Source of the DNA: an uncultured Kocuria sp. | GTDB lineage: Bacteria; Actinomycetota; Actinomycetes; Actinomycetales; Micrococcaceae | DNA length: 64,000 bases | Assembly: GCF_947500125.1 (NCBI RefSeq) | Contig: NZ_CANMRA010000020.1 | Coordinates: forward strand, 1-64,000 | Direction of reading: 5' to 3' | Shown here: positions 22,244-31,409 of the stretch, piece after piece | How the letters are laid out: each line of letters begins with the position of its first letter | Position numbering within the stretch: position 1 is the first letter of the stretch | Program-made: the position numbers and the translations under genes | Notes under the pieces: generated by a model | Told to the model about the DNA's origin: nothing | Databases searched by the model: none | What the model saw: the letters and a program-made list of their open reading frames with translations, nothing else

Positions 22244-24796
22244 TCAGCCGCGGAGCACGGCGCCGTGGCGCTCGGCGGCCACGGCGACGGCCGCCTCGCG
22301 GGCGGCGGAGGCCTCCTCCGCGGTCAGGGTGCGGTCCGGGGCCCGGAAGCGCAGCGCGAAGGCGACGGACTTCCGGCCCTCCTCGATGCCGGGGCCCCGG
22401 TAGACGTCGAAGACGCGGACGTCCTCGAGCAGCTCCCCGGCGCCATCCTCGAGCGCGGCGCGCAGCTCGGCGGCCGGGACGGAGGCGTCGACCACGAGCG
22501 CCACGTCCTGGGTGGCGGCCGGATACCCGGAGATCGGGCGTGCCTGCACGACCTCGACCTCCGCGTCGACGAGCGAGCTGAGGTTCAGCTCCATCGCCAC
22601 GGTCCGCTCGGGCAGGTCCTGCGCGGCCACCAGCTGGGGGTGCAGCTCGCCGGCGTAGCCCAGCGGGGTGCCGTCGTCGGTGGCGAGCACGGCGGTGCGG
22701 CCCGGGTGGAACGCCTGGTGGGTGCCCTGGCGGACGGTCAGCTCGATCCCCAGCACCTCGGCGGCCAGCCGGGCGGCGTCGAGGGCGTCCTGCCAGTCGA
22801 ACGCCCGCGGGGCGGTCCACGGGCCCTCGGCCGCGTCCCGGCCGGCCAGGACCGCGGCGAGGTGGCGAGGCTGGGCGGGAATGCCGGCCTCGATCTCGTC
22901 GAGCACCGCCCGGCCCGGGTGCGCTCCCAGCGGGGGGATGCCCGCGCTGCCGAGCTGCTCGCCGGGGCGGAAGACCCGACCGACCTCGTAGAGCGCCAGG
23001 TCCCGGAAGCCCCGGGAGGTGTTGCGCCGCAGCACCTCCAGCAGGCCCGGCAGCAGGGACACGCGCAGCATCCCCTGGGCCTCGCTGATGGGGTTGGCCA
23101 GCTTGACCGACGGCACGGGCACCCCGGGCTCCGGGGCGCCCCACAGCTCGTTGTCCGCCTGCGAGACGAACGGGTAGGCGAGCACCTCGGTCAGCCCGGC
23201 GGCCGCGAGCGCGTCGGCGACCCGCTTGCGGGCCTGCTGCTCGGCGGTCAGGCCGCGGCCGGGGGGCGCTACCGGCAGCCGCGAGGGGATGGTGTCGTAG
23301 CCGACGAGGCGGGCGATCTCCTCGACCAGGTCCTCCTTGGCGACCAGGTCCGGGCGCCACGACGGGGGCACGACGCGCCACCCGTCGTCGGTGGCCTCGA
23401 CCTGCGCACCGAGCTCGGTGAGGGTCGAGACGACCTGCTCCGCCGTGTACTCCACGCCCGTGCGGCGCCCCGGGTGGTCCCAGGGCAGCTCGATGGGCGC
23501 GGGGACGGTGGTGTCGTCCACGTCGGTGACCTCGGGGCCGGCCGTGCCGCCGGCCAGCTCCACGAGCAGCTCGACGGCGCGCTGGGCCGCCACCGGGGCG
23601 ACCTGCGGGTCCACGCCGCGCTCGAAGCGCTTGGACGCCTCCGAGGGCAGCCGGTGCCGGCGGGTGGTGCGGGCGATCGAGACCTCGTCGAAGCGGGCCG
23701 CCTCCACGAGCACGTCGACGGTGCCGTCCGAGACCTCGGTGGCGGCGCCGCCCATGACCCCGGCCAGGCCGATCGGCCCGGAGCCGTCCGTGATCAGCAG
23801 GTCCTCGGGGTCCAGGGCGCGCTGCTTGCCGTCGAGGGTGGTCAGCGTCTCGCCCGGCGCCGCCCGGCGGACCCCGATGCCCCCGGTCAGCCTGCCGAGG
23901 TCGTAGAAGTGCAGCGGCTGGCCCAGTTCCAGCATCACGTAGTTGGAGATGTCCACCGGCAGGGAGATCGAGCGGATCCCGGCCAGGCGCAGCCGCGCCG
24001 ACATCCACGGGGGCGTGGGGGCGGTCGCGTCGATGCCGGTCACCGTGCGCGCGACGAAGCGGGTGCACCCGGGGTTGCCGTGGATCGGGGCGTCGTCGTC
24101 GACGGCCACGGGGAAGCCGTCTCCGGTGGCCGCGGGCACCCGGGCGGCCACGGTCCCGGCCGGGTCCGTGAAGGGCTCGTGCACGGCGTGGCAGTACTCG
24201 CGGGCCACGCCGCGGATCGAGAACGCGTAGCCGCGGTCCGGGGTCACGTTGATCTCGGCGGCCTCGTCGTGGAGTCCGAGCAGCTCCAGGGCGTCCGCGC
24301 CGAGCTCCGGGTCCAGGCCGAGGGTCGAGAGCACCAGGATCCCGTCGTGGTCCTCGCCGATGCCGAGCTCGCGCACGGAGGCGATCATCCCGGCGGACGT
24401 GTGGCCGTAGGTCCTGCGCGCCGAGATCCTGAAGTCCCCGGGCAGGACGGCGCCGGGCAGGGTCACCACGACCTTGTCCCCGACCTCGAAGTTGTGGGCC
24501 CCGCAGATCACGCCCTGCACGCCGGAGGGGTCGATGCCCTTGCCGGTCAGGATCTGCTCCTGGCCCTCGGGGACCACGCGGACGGTGCACCAGTTGACGG
24601 TCTTGCCGTTGGAGTGGGTCTCCGGCTCCTTGGACAGCACCTGGCCCACCACGACCGGGCCCTTCAGGTGGTCCGTGGGGCGGTGGACGTCCTCCTCCTC
24701 CAGGCCCACCGTCACCAGGGTGGCCAGGACGTCCTCGGCGGTGGCGTCCGCCGGGACGGGGGCGTGCTCGCGCAGCCATGACAAAGGAACTCGCAT
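22244..24796 (-). CDS. pheT: phenylalanyl-tRNA synthetase beta subunit
   Basis: Large subunit of the alpha2-beta2 enzyme that charges tRNA-Phe. The 850-residue chain shows the N-terminal OB-fold tRNA-binding domain (about 40-150, VVVGQVLSKEP...AHNFEVGDKV), the B3/B4 editing region, the B5 domain and a C-terminal anticodon-binding ferredoxin-fold domain (final about 90 residues, RPISGYPAATQDVALVVD). ATG 24796 lies 3 bp after the pheS stop with GGAGATC in the pheS end, so the two are cotranslated. Confidence 0.97.
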   Translation of the reverse strand: MRVPLSWLREHAPVPADATAEDVLATLVTVGLEEEDVHRPTDHLKGPVVVGQVLSKEPETHSNGKTVNWCTVRVVPEGQEQILTGKGIDPSGVQGVICGAHNFEVGDKVVVTLPGAVLPGDFRISARRTYGHTSAGMIASVRELGIGEDHDGILVLSTLGLDPELGADALELLGLHDEAAEINVTPDRGYAFSIRGVAREYCHAVHEPFTDPAGTVAARVPAATGDGFPVAVDDDAPIHGNPGCTRFVARTVTGIDATAPTPPWMSARLRLAGIRSISLPVDISNYVMLELGQPLHFYDLGRLTGGIGVRRAAPGETLTTLDGKQRALDPEDLLITDGSGPIGLAGVMGGAATEVSDGTVDVLVEAARFDEVSIARTTRRHRLPSEASKRFERGVDPQVAPVAAQRAVELLVELAGGTAGPEVTDVDDTTVPAPIELPWDHPGRRTGVEYTAEQVVSTLTELGAQVEATDDGWRVVPPSWRPDLVAKEDLVEEIARLVGYDTIPSRLPVAPPGRGLTAEQQARKRVADALAAAGLTEVLAYPFVSQADNELWGAPEPGVPVPSVKLANPISEAQGMLRVSLLPGLLEVLRRNTSRGFRDLALYEVGRVFRPGEQLGSAGIPPLGAHPGRAVLDEIEAGIPAQPRHLAAVLAGRDAAEGPWTAPRAFDWQDALDAARLAAEVLGIELTVRQGTHQAFHPGRTAVLATDDGTPLGYAGELHPQLVAAQDLPERTVAMELNLSSLVDAEVEVVQARPISGYPAATQDVALVVDASVPAAELRAALEDGAGELLEDVRVFDVYRGPGIEEGRKSVAFALRFRAPDRTLTAEEASAAREAAVAVAAERHGAVLRG

Positions 24797-24799
24797 GTT

Positions 24800-25940
<1,141 letters not shown>

Positions 25941-26086
25941 ACCACGGGAAAGCCCGGATCGGCACGGATCGCGGGCGGATCCCAGTCTATGGCACGCGCC
26001 TCAGGGGCCACCCACCGATCCCCCGCCACGGCACGGCACCCACGACCTGTCCGCACCTGGTCGGACCGGAGCACCGCGCCGCGCTC

Positions 26087-26146
26087 CTCACCGTGGACCT
26101 CACCGTGGACCTCACCGCGGACCTCACCGCGGACCTCACCGTGACC
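26087..26146. repeat. 12-bp tandem repeat, four to five copies
   Basis: CTCACCGTGGAC occurs at 26087-26098 and 26099-26110, the variant CTCACCGCGGAC at 26111-26122 and 26123-26134, and a decayed fifth copy at 26135-26146. It is in the gap between pheS and the next plus-strand gene. Open frames cross it on both strands only because the unit lacks stops. Confidence 0.9.
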
Positions 26147-26213
26147 CAGGTGGGTCTCCCTGGTGATCGCCGGCGTGCTGCTCCTCCGCCTGGGCGGGCG
26201 CACGCAGCGGACC

Positions 26214-26219
26214 TACGCT
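26214..26219 (+). promoter_or_regulatory. -10 box placing a leaderless start at 26226
   Basis: TACGCT ends 6 nt before ATG 26226, with no Shine-Dalgarno between them, which suggests a leaderless mRNA. Confidence 0.4.
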
Positions 26220-26225
26220 GGTGCC

Positions 26226-26648
26226 ATGACGCCCGAACTGAGCCGCGCGGCACGCCTGCGGCAGGTGTGGAACATGACGAACCTGTCGACGCCGCTGGGG
26301 CTGCTGGTCGCCGCGGCCACGCGCACCCGGGTGGTCCGCGGACCCGAGGGGCTGCTCCTGGGCTTCGGCTACCGGCCCCGGCTGCCGAAGGCCGGGGCGT
26401 TCACCGTGGGCAACGTGGTCCTGTTCCGCGCCGGGATCGAGGACGTCGCGGCCCGCCCCCGTCTCCTCGCCCACGAGTCGCGCCACGCGAGCCAGTGGGC
26501 GAAGTGCCTGGGCCTGCCGTTCCTGCCGGCCTATCTGGTCGCCGCGGGGTGGTCGATGCTGCGCTGCGGGCACCCGGCGCTGCACAACCCGTTCGAGGTG
26601 CGGGCAGGTCTCGCCGACGGCGGCTACCACCCGCCCGGCCACCGCTGA
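26226..26648 (+). CDS. small protein with HESRH metal-site-like motif
   Basis: I do not recognise a named family with certainty. The 140-residue protein contains LLAHESRHASQWA (HExxH, about residues 80-84) followed by a hydrophobic stretch LPFLPAYLVAAGWSML, and then HNPFEVRAG. The HExxH-hydrophobic-NPFE arrangement recalls small DUF4157-like metallopeptidase-fold proteins of actinobacteria. The longer reading frame starts at 26163, but ATG 26226 has a -10 box at leaderless distance. Coding is supported by the high GC at third positions and the conserved-looking motif; catalysis is not shown. Confidence 0.65.
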   Translation: MTPELSRAARLRQVWNMTNLSTPLGLLVAAATRTRVVRGPEGLLLGFGYRPRLPKAGAFTVGNVVLFRAGIEDVAARPRLLAHESRHASQWAKCLGLPFLPAYLVAAGWSMLRCGHPALHNPFEVRAGLADGGYHPPGHR

Positions 26649-26663
26649 CACCCACCCCCTCTT

Positions 26664-26737
26664 CGCCGAACTCACCACTTCTGCCCGAGACGGGGAGACT
26701 TCTGCAGGCTGCTCGGGGCGAACCGGTAAGTTCGGCG
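26664..26737. repeat. inverted repeat, left flank of the AbiEi-like gene
   Basis: CGCCGAACTCACC (26664-26676) and GGTAAGTTCGGCG (26725-26737) are complementary with one mismatch over 13 bp, around a 48-nt interior that has its own short pairing (GCCCGAG with CTCGGGGC). Nearly the same ends recur at 27853-27918. Confidence 0.7.
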
Positions 26738-26805
26738 GCGGGAGCGGCGGCGGGAGCGGCGGCGGGAGCGGCGGCGGGAGCGGCGGCGGGAGCGGCGGCG
26801 GGAGC
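26734..26805. repeat. 12-bp tandem repeat GGCGGCGGGAGC, six perfect copies
   Basis: Six identical units run from 26734 to 26805. One plus-strand frame would read Gly-Gly-Gly-Ser repeats, but that is not the frame of the gene at 26909, in which the array would encode Ala/Gly. The array begins inside the right arm of the inverted repeat at 26664-26737. No gene is evident in 26649-26908. Confidence 0.95.
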
Positions 26806-26908
26806 GAGGAGATCATCCGCACTGCAGAGGAGAGGGCTCCGCGGCCGCCGCTCCACAGGGCAGGCCCTGGCCGTGCCCGGGCGCGACGACTCGGCGCAGG
26901 ATTCCTGG

Positions 26909-27823
26909 ATGACCGAATTCCCGCCCCGGCTGCTGACCCTGGCCGATCTGGAGACCATGGGTGTCTCCTCCACCGGCGCCCAGCGCCTCGTCCGGTCGGG
27001 CACGCTGCACCGGGTGGCCCACGGCGTCTACGCCGGCTCCCCCTGGTGGCACGCCCTCGGCGACCGGGAGCGGACCGTGCAGAGGCACCTCGCCGTGACC
27101 CGCACCGCGGCGGCTCCGCCGGTGTTCTGCCAGGACTCCGCGGCACTGCTCCACGGCTGGCGTCTGCTGCGGGACCCCCCGACCCCGCAGGTGCTCCACG
27201 CCCCCGGGTCCGGCACCCGCAGCACCGACCGGGCGGCCCACCCCCACAGCGGCCGGCTGCCCGACGAGGACATCGCCGAGCGGAACGGGGTGCTGCTCAC
27301 CACTCCGGAGAGAACCGCGCTGGACTGCGCCCGGTTCCTCCCACTGGGTTCCGCCGTGGTCGTGCTGGACCAGGCCCTGGCCGCGGGCGTGGAACCGGCA
27401 GCACTCGCGGCGCGGTTGGCCCGGCTGCCCGGGCACCGGGGCGTGCGGCGAGCCCGGACAGCACTGGACCTCGCGGATCCGCTCTCGGAGTCCCCAGGGG
27501 AGTCGCTCACCCGGATCGTGCTGCTGCAGTCCGCGCTGCCACCGTTCGTCTCGCAGCTGACCGTCCGGACCGGCAGGGGCGGATACCGGGCGGACTTCGC
27601 CTGGCCCGAGGCCCGGGTGCTCCTCGAGTTCGACGGCCGAGTCAAGTACTTCCTGGACACGCCGACCGGTGAGGTGCTCTACGCGGAGCGGCAGCGGGAG
27701 CTCGCCCTGGTCGAGGCCGGCTGGACGGTGCTGCGCACCGACTGGGAGACGGTCACACGGAGGCCCGAACAGCTCGTCGCCCGGCTCCACCGCGTCCTCC
27801 GCGGCCGCGCTCCCCGACGCTGA
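26909..27823 (+). CDS. AbiEi-antitoxin-like / DUF559 nuclease-fold protein
   Basis: The 304-residue protein has an N-terminal winged-helix region like the AbiEi antitoxin domain (about 8-60, LADLETMGVSSTGAQRLVRSG then HRVAHGVYAG) and a C-terminal PD-(D/E)xK-like fold as in DUF559/Vsr proteins (YRADFAWPEARVLLEFDGRVKY, about 230-251, then AGWTVLRTDWETV). Such proteins are common and numerous in actinobacteria; they are often annotated as type IV antitoxins, but no AbiEii-type nucleotidyltransferase toxin lies next to it, so an orphan role or a nuclease role is equally possible. ATG 26909 has AGGA at 7 nt. Palindromes with matching ends flank it. Confidence 0.8.
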   Translation: MTEFPPRLLTLADLETMGVSSTGAQRLVRSGTLHRVAHGVYAGSPWWHALGDRERTVQRHLAVTRTAAAPPVFCQDSAALLHGWRLLRDPPTPQVLHAPGSGTRSTDRAAHPHSGRLPDEDIAERNGVLLTTPERTALDCARFLPLGSAVVVLDQALAAGVEPAALAARLARLPGHRGVRRARTALDLADPLSESPGESLTRIVLLQSALPPFVSQLTVRTGRGGYRADFAWPEARVLLEFDGRVKYFLDTPTGEVLYAERQRELALVEAGWTVLRTDWETVTRRPEQLVARLHRVLRGRAPRR

Positions 27824-27852
27824 ACGTGCTGACGCCGAACATCACCGACTCC

Positions 27853-27918
27853 GAACTCACCGGATCAACCCCGGAAGCCAGCGGAAATGCGGCGGTCTCG
27901 GGTCGGAGCGGTGAGTTC
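27853..27918. repeat. inverted repeat, right flank of the AbiEi-like gene
   Basis: GAACTCACCG (27853-27862) and CGGTGAGTTC (27909-27918) are perfectly complementary over 10 bp around a 46-nt interior. The ends match those of 26664-26737 (GAACTCACC/GGTRAGTTC). A decayed copy, CCGAACATCACCG, lies just before. It may also act as a terminator for the convergent genes on each side. Confidence 0.7.
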
Positions 27919-27938
27919 AGCGTAAAAGGGCCGCGGGG

Positions 27939-28400
27939 TCAGGGGGCGAGGTGGTCGAGGTGGTCCAACAGGGCGTGCACGATCGGCAGGTCGGCGGGGA
28001 TCCAGGGGAGCTCGAGCGCGGCGGCCGGGTCGGCGAGCGGGAGCCACCGCACGGCCAGGTGGTCCTCCCCCACCACGGGCCGCGGATCGGCGCCGGCGGC
28101 CACGGCCGTCCAGACCCGCATCGCGGCGGTGTCCTTGAGCGGCCAGCCCTGCGCGTGCGGTCCGCGCACCTCCGCGAGAAGCCGGACCTGCACGCCGAGC
28201 TCCTCGGCGCACTCCCGCACCAGGGCCTGCTCGCAGCTCTCGTCCGGCTCCTGCTTGCCGCCCGGGAACTCCCACAGGCCCCGGAGCGCCGCGGGGTAGG
28301 CCCGCTGCGCGGCGAGGAAGGCCGTGGGGCGCTCGGCGTCGTCGAGGAGGGCGGCACCGACCACCTGGGTGCGGTACGCGGCGGGCAGCGGCGCGGGCAT
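27939..28400 (-). CDS. NUDIX hydrolase, MutT-like
   Basis: Hydrolyses a nucleoside diphosphate-linked substrate, most likely oxidised dNTPs such as 8-oxo-dGTP. The full NUDIX box (G-x5-E-x7-REUxEExGU) is at residues 48-70, ending RECAEELGV, preceded by LRGLWEFPGGK as in MutT-type proteins. The 153-residue length fits. ATG 28400 lies 4 bp after the stop of the RNA methyltransferase gene, so the two form an operon. Substrate choice is inference from family. Confidence 0.9.
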   Translation of the reverse strand: MPAPLPAAYRTQVVGAALLDDAERPTAFLAAQRAYPAALRGLWEFPGGKQEPDESCEQALVRECAEELGVQVRLLAEVRGPHAQGWPLKDTAAMRVWTAVAAGADPRPVVGEDHLAVRWLPLADPAAALELPWIPADLPIVHALLDHLDHLAP

Positions 28401-28404
28401 CGGC

Positions 28405-29319
28405 TCAGCGCCCGTCGCCGGCACCGGGGCGCCGCTGGGCGCGGGCCGAGGCGTAGAGGCACACGGTGGCGGCGGTGCCCACGTTGAGGGACTCCGCCCG
28501 GCCGTGCACCGGCACGGCGACGCGGTGGTCGGCCAGCGCCTTCTCCTCCTCCGAGAGGCCCCGGGCCTCGTTGCCGAACAGCCACACGGTGGGCCGGGCC
28601 AGGTCGTAGCCGGCGTCGACGCCGGCGGCACCGGCGGCGCGGGCGGCGGAGGCGTCCTGGAGCCGGTCGAGGTCGACGTCTCCGTGGCCGTCGGCGGCCA
28701 GCACGCCGCAGCCGGCGGCGCGGGCGGCACCGAGCAGCGCGGGCAGGTCGGCGCCGACGACCACGGGCAGGTGGAAGAGGGACCCGGCGGTCGATCGCAC
28801 GGTCTTGGGGTTGTAGACGTCCACGCTGCCGGCGGTGAGCACCACTGCGTCCGCCCCCGCGGCGTCCGCGGCGCGGAGCACGGTGCCGGCGTTGCCGGGG
28901 TCCTGCACCCGGGCCAGCACGGCCACGAGCCGGGGCCGGGCGGCGAGCACGGTCCCGAGGTCCGCGTCGAGGGGACGGCACACGACGACGACGCCCTGCG
29001 GGGTCACCGCGTCGCTCATGGCCGCGAGGACCTCACGCGTCACGAGGCGGACGAACACGGAGCGGTCCTCGGCCACGCGCTCGAGCAGGGCCGTGATGTC
29101 CGGGTGGCGGCCCAGGGCGTCCTCAGTGACGTAGACGGCGTCCACGCACGGGGACTCACGGTGCCGGACGAGGGCCTCGCGGGCGTTCTGCGGGCCCTCG
29201 GCGAGGAACAGCCCCCGCTTGGAACGCGCGGAGCGCCCGGCCAGTCCCGCGACGTCCTTGACCCGATCGGCTCGGGGGTTGGACATCGGCTGGGCGGCCA
29301 GGCGCTCCGTGAGGTTCAC
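28405..29319 (-). CDS. SpoU/TrmH-family RNA methyltransferase
   Basis: SPOUT-fold 2'-O-ribose methyltransferase of 304 residues. Motif 1 is ARVQDPGNAGTVLRAADAAG, motif 2 VWLFGNEARGL and motif 3 VPVHGRAESLNVGTAATVCLYA, forming the trefoil-knot SAM site; an N-terminal substrate-binding domain (about 15-100) precedes it. Genes of this group commonly follow rplT in actinobacteria and are assumed to modify rRNA; the exact site is unknown. GTG 29319 is the likely start, 14 bp after the rplT stop; ATG 29286 is the alternative. Confidence 0.9.
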   Translation of the reverse strand: MNLTERLAAQPMSNPRADRVKDVAGLAGRSARSKRGLFLAEGPQNAREALVRHRESPCVDAVYVTEDALGRHPDITALLERVAEDRSVFVRLVTREVLAAMSDAVTPQGVVVVCRPLDADLGTVLAARPRLVAVLARVQDPGNAGTVLRAADAAGADAVVLTAGSVDVYNPKTVRSTAGSLFHLPVVVGADLPALLGAARAAGCGVLAADGHGDVDLDRLQDASAARAAGAAGVDAGYDLARPTVWLFGNEARGLSEEEKALADHRVAVPVHGRAESLNVGTAATVCLYASARAQRRPGAGDGR

Positions 29320-29333
29320 TGCTCCGACTGGGC

Positions 29334-29723
29334 TCAGGCGGCGGCTTCGCGCGGCGCGGAGGTGTCCTCCGGCAGTGCGTTCTTGGCGATCTCGACCAGA
29401 CCGGCGAACGCCTTCTCGTCGTTGACGGCCAGCTCGGCGAGCATCCGGCGGTCGACCTCCACCTCGGCGGCCTTGAGGCCCTGGATGAAGCGGTTGTAGG
29501 TCAGGCCGTTGGCGCGGGCCGCGGCGTTGATGCGCTGGATCCACAGCCGACGGAAGTCGCCCTTGCGCTTCCGGCGGTCGTTGTAGCTGTAGACGAACGA
29601 GTGGGTGACCTGCTCCTTCGCCTTGCGGTACAGGCGCGAGCGCTGGCCGCGGTAACCGGAGGCCTGCTCGAGGATGACCCGGCGCTTCTTGTGGGCGTTG
29701 ACCGCCCGCTTCACACGTGCCAC
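29334..29723 (-). CDS. rplT: 50S ribosomal protein L20
   Basis: Early-assembling 23S rRNA-binding protein. The 129-residue sequence has the typical basic N-terminus ([12 protein letters not shown]...[11 protein letters not shown]) and the conserved [20 protein letters not shown]. It is the third gene of infC-rpmI-rplT, 94 bp after rpmI; the gap holds a short GC hairpin (CCCGGCCG/CGGCCGGG). Confidence 0.98.
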   Translation of the reverse strand: MARVKRAVNAHKKRRVILEQASGYRGQRSRLYRKAKEQVTHSFVYSYNDRRKRKGDFRRLWIQRINAAARANGLTYNRFIQGLKAAEVEVDRRMLAELAVNDEKAFAGLVEIAKNALPEDTSAPREAAA

Positions 29724-29817
29724 GTGTGTACTCCTTCACTTCGGTCCCGGCCGCTCGGCCGGGAGGTCAAATCTGTGCGGGGCGGGGAGGCGTGCTCCCC
29801 AACGGATGCGGTGGAGG

Positions 29818-30012
29818 CTACTTGCCCAGCATCTTCTTGATGACCTTGGCGTCGCCGGGGGCCACGATCTGGTCGGAGGCCAGGCGACGGGTCAGCCGGG
29901 AGGACTTGTGCTCCAGGTAGTGGCGGCGGTTGGCCTGCTGGCGCTTCACCTTGCCGGTACCGGTGAGCTTGAAGCGCTTCTTCGCCCCGCTGTGGGTCTT
30001 CATCTTCGGCAT
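29818..30012 (-). CDS. rpmI: 50S ribosomal protein L35
   Basis: The 64-residue protein has the family start [15 protein letters not shown] and the [14 protein letters not shown] core. ATG 30012 gives the usual length; an upstream in-frame ATG would add 24 residues without similarity. AAGGAG is 10 nt before the ATG. It is the middle gene of infC-rpmI-rplT. Confidence 0.98.
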   Translation of the reverse strand: MPKMKTHSGAKKRFKLTGTGKVKRQQANRRHYLEHKSSRLTRRLASDQIVAPGDAKVIKKMLGK

Positions 30013-30086
30013 GTGGGCCGCTCTCCTTGCGTTTCTTCCGGTGGTGGCCACCGGAGGGCGCGGCGACGTCCGCCGCACCTCCACGG

Positions 30087-30127
30087 TGCCCCTGGGCGCA
30101 GCCGGTCCCGGCTGCGCCCACGGGGCG
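30087..30127 (-). terminator. long hairpin between infC and rpmI
   Basis: TGGGCGCAGCC (30093-30103) pairs perfectly with GGCTGCGCCCA (30110-30120), extended outward by GCCCC/GGGGC with one bulge. No T-run follows. It may be a partial terminator, an RNase site or a structure for L20 control of rpmI-rplT. Confidence 0.5.
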
Positions 30128-30168
30128 CTGTCAGTTCTGCTCCGCTCGCGCGGAAGTTCGTGCTCCGC

Positions 30169-31122
30169 TCAGGCCTGCGGCCCGGGCTTGGCGCCCGGCT
30201 TGGGTCCGGGCCGGGGTGCCTTCGGCGCCGGCGGCTTCGGAGCGGCCTTCGGTGCCGGGGTCTCGGCGGCCTTCGGTGCCGGGGCCTCAGCGACCTCAGG
30301 CTCCGGGGCCTCGACGACCTCGGGCTCCGGGGCCGGGGCCTCGGCGACCTCGACGACCTCGGGGGCGGCGGGCTGCGCCGTCTCCGGGGCCTCGGGGGCC
30401 GGCGCCGACTCCTGAACCTCGGGCTCCGGCTGCTGCACCGGCTCCTCGGCCTGTCCGGCCCGCTCGCGCAGCTCGGCCGGGAACGCGTCCCCGATCGACT
30501 GGGTCACGGGCTCCGCGGAGGACGTGTCGACCTTGTCCTTCGCCTTGCGCTCGTTCTCGGCCTTCGCCTCGTCGCGCTGCTTCTGGCGGCGCGCCTCGGC
30601 CTTGGCCTCGGCCTTGTTCTTCAGCGGGCCCACGACCATCACCATGTTGCGGCCGTCGACCCGGGGGCTCGACTCGACCGCGCCGACCTCCGCGACGTCG
30701 TTCGCGAAGCGCTCGAGCAGGCGAACGCCCATCTCGGGGCGCTGCTGCTCGCGGCCGCGGAACTGGATCATGGCCTTGACCTTGTCGCCGGCCCCGAGGA
30801 ACCGCTTGGCGTGGCCGACCTTGGTCTCGTAGTCGTGGGTGTCGATCTTGAGCCGGAACCGGACCTCCTTGAGGACCGTGTTCGTCTGGTTCTTGCGCGA
30901 CTCCCGGGCCTTGACCGCGGCTTCGTACTTGTACTTGCCGAAGTCCATGAGCTTGGCCACCGGCGGCTTGGCGTTGGGCGCCACCTCGACCAGATCGAGA
31001 TCCGATTCGCGGGCCAGCCTCAGTGCGTCCTCGACGCGGACGATGCCGACCTGCTCGCCTGCGGGTCCGACGAGACGGACTTCGGGGACTCGGATTCTGT
31101 CATTGATACGTGGATCGCTAAT
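30169..31122 (-). CDS. infC: translation initiation factor IF-3 with ATT start and long C-terminal tail
   Basis: IF-3 binds the 30S subunit and checks initiator tRNA and start codon. The family N-terminus [19 protein letters not shown] is encoded only if translation begins at ATT 31122, which has CAGGAG 6 nt upstream; standard start codons would cut off 46 conserved residues. An AUU start is the classic IF-3 autoregulation device. The N-domain (about 1-75, [20 protein letters not shown]) and C-domain (about 80-170, ending [12 protein letters not shown]) are complete. A tail of about 145 residues follows, first Lys/Ala/Glu charged, then Pro/Ala/Glu repeats ending [11 protein letters not shown]. 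Total 317 residues against about 180 in E. coli. Confidence 0.95.
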   Translation of the reverse strand: MSDPRINDRIRVPEVRLVGPAGEQVGIVRVEDALRLARESDLDLVEVAPNAKPPVAKLMDFGKYKYEAAVKARESRKNQTNTVLKEVRFRLKIDTHDYETKVGHAKRFLGAGDKVKAMIQFRGREQQRPEMGVRLLERFANDVAEVGAVESSPRVDGRNMVMVVGPLKNKAEAKAEARRQKQRDEAKAENERKAKDKVDTSSAEPVTQSIGDAFPAELRERAGQAEEPVQQPEPEVQESAPAPEAPETAQPAAPEVVEVAEAPAPEPEVVEAPEPEVAEAPAPKAAETPAPKAAPKPPAPKAPRPGPKPGAKPGPQA

Positions 31123-31170
31123 GCCGTGCTCCTGATGTTCTGCGTGATCACCCGGAGGTTTCCGGGGACC

Positions 31171-31233
31171 TCATGGTTCGGTCCGGTCCGCAACGACAAA
31201 AGCCCCCGCTGCGGTCGGCAAGCGGAGGCTCAT
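31171..31233 (-). CDS. possible 20-residue leader ORF in the infC leader
   Basis: ATG 31233 opens a 20-codon frame (MSLRLPTAAGAFVV...) that runs straight through the hairpin at 31201-31230 and ends with TGA at 31171-31173, before infC. The Shine-Dalgarno is weak. Ribosomes on this ORF would melt or block the hairpin, as leader peptides do. Expression is not shown; the frame also continues open upstream. Confidence 0.35.
   Translation of the reverse strand: MSLRLPTAAGAFVVADRTEP
31201..31230 (-). terminator. terminator-like attenuator in the infC leader
   Basis: On the minus strand AGCCTCCGCT (31230-31221) pairs with AGCGGGGGCT (31210-31201), 10 bp with one wobble, followed directly by TTTTGTCG counting the last stem base. 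This is the only hairpin in the window with a fair T-run. It lies about 80 nt before the infC ATT, inside a leader of about 280 nt, so it probably controls read-through into infC-rpmI-rplT. Confidence 0.7.
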
Positions 31234-31409
31234 CGGTGCGGCACCCGTGGGGTGACGCGCTGCGTGACGGAGCGGACGCGGGATGTCCCGGCCGTGCCGT
31301 CGTGCGGACGATGTCGTCGCGGACCCGGCGGCCGTGGGCAGGTCGTCCGAAGGCTCGGGGACCGTGGCCGGCGCGGGTGGGAGTCTCCTCCACTTGCACA
31401 CTGCCGACC

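Noticed and set aside
26734-26805. Gly-Gly-Gly-Ser coding repeat or CRISPR-like array
   Set aside because: The units are directly adjacent without spacers, so not CRISPR; the GGGS frame does not belong to a supported gene.
26909-27823. Complete AbiE toxin-antitoxin system
   Set aside because: Only an AbiEi-like protein is present; neither neighbour (HESRH protein, NUDIX hydrolase) resembles the AbiEii nucleotidyltransferase toxin.
30169-30984. infC starting at the internal GTG (30984)
   Set aside because: It would remove 46 conserved N-terminal residues that are intact upstream, with a proper Shine-Dalgarno before ATT 31122.
31148-31401. 76- and 83-codon frames in the infC leader as full genes
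   Set aside because: They overlap the promoter-proximal leader and attenuator, have no family features, and are better explained as leader; only the short 20-codon frame is kept as a possibility.
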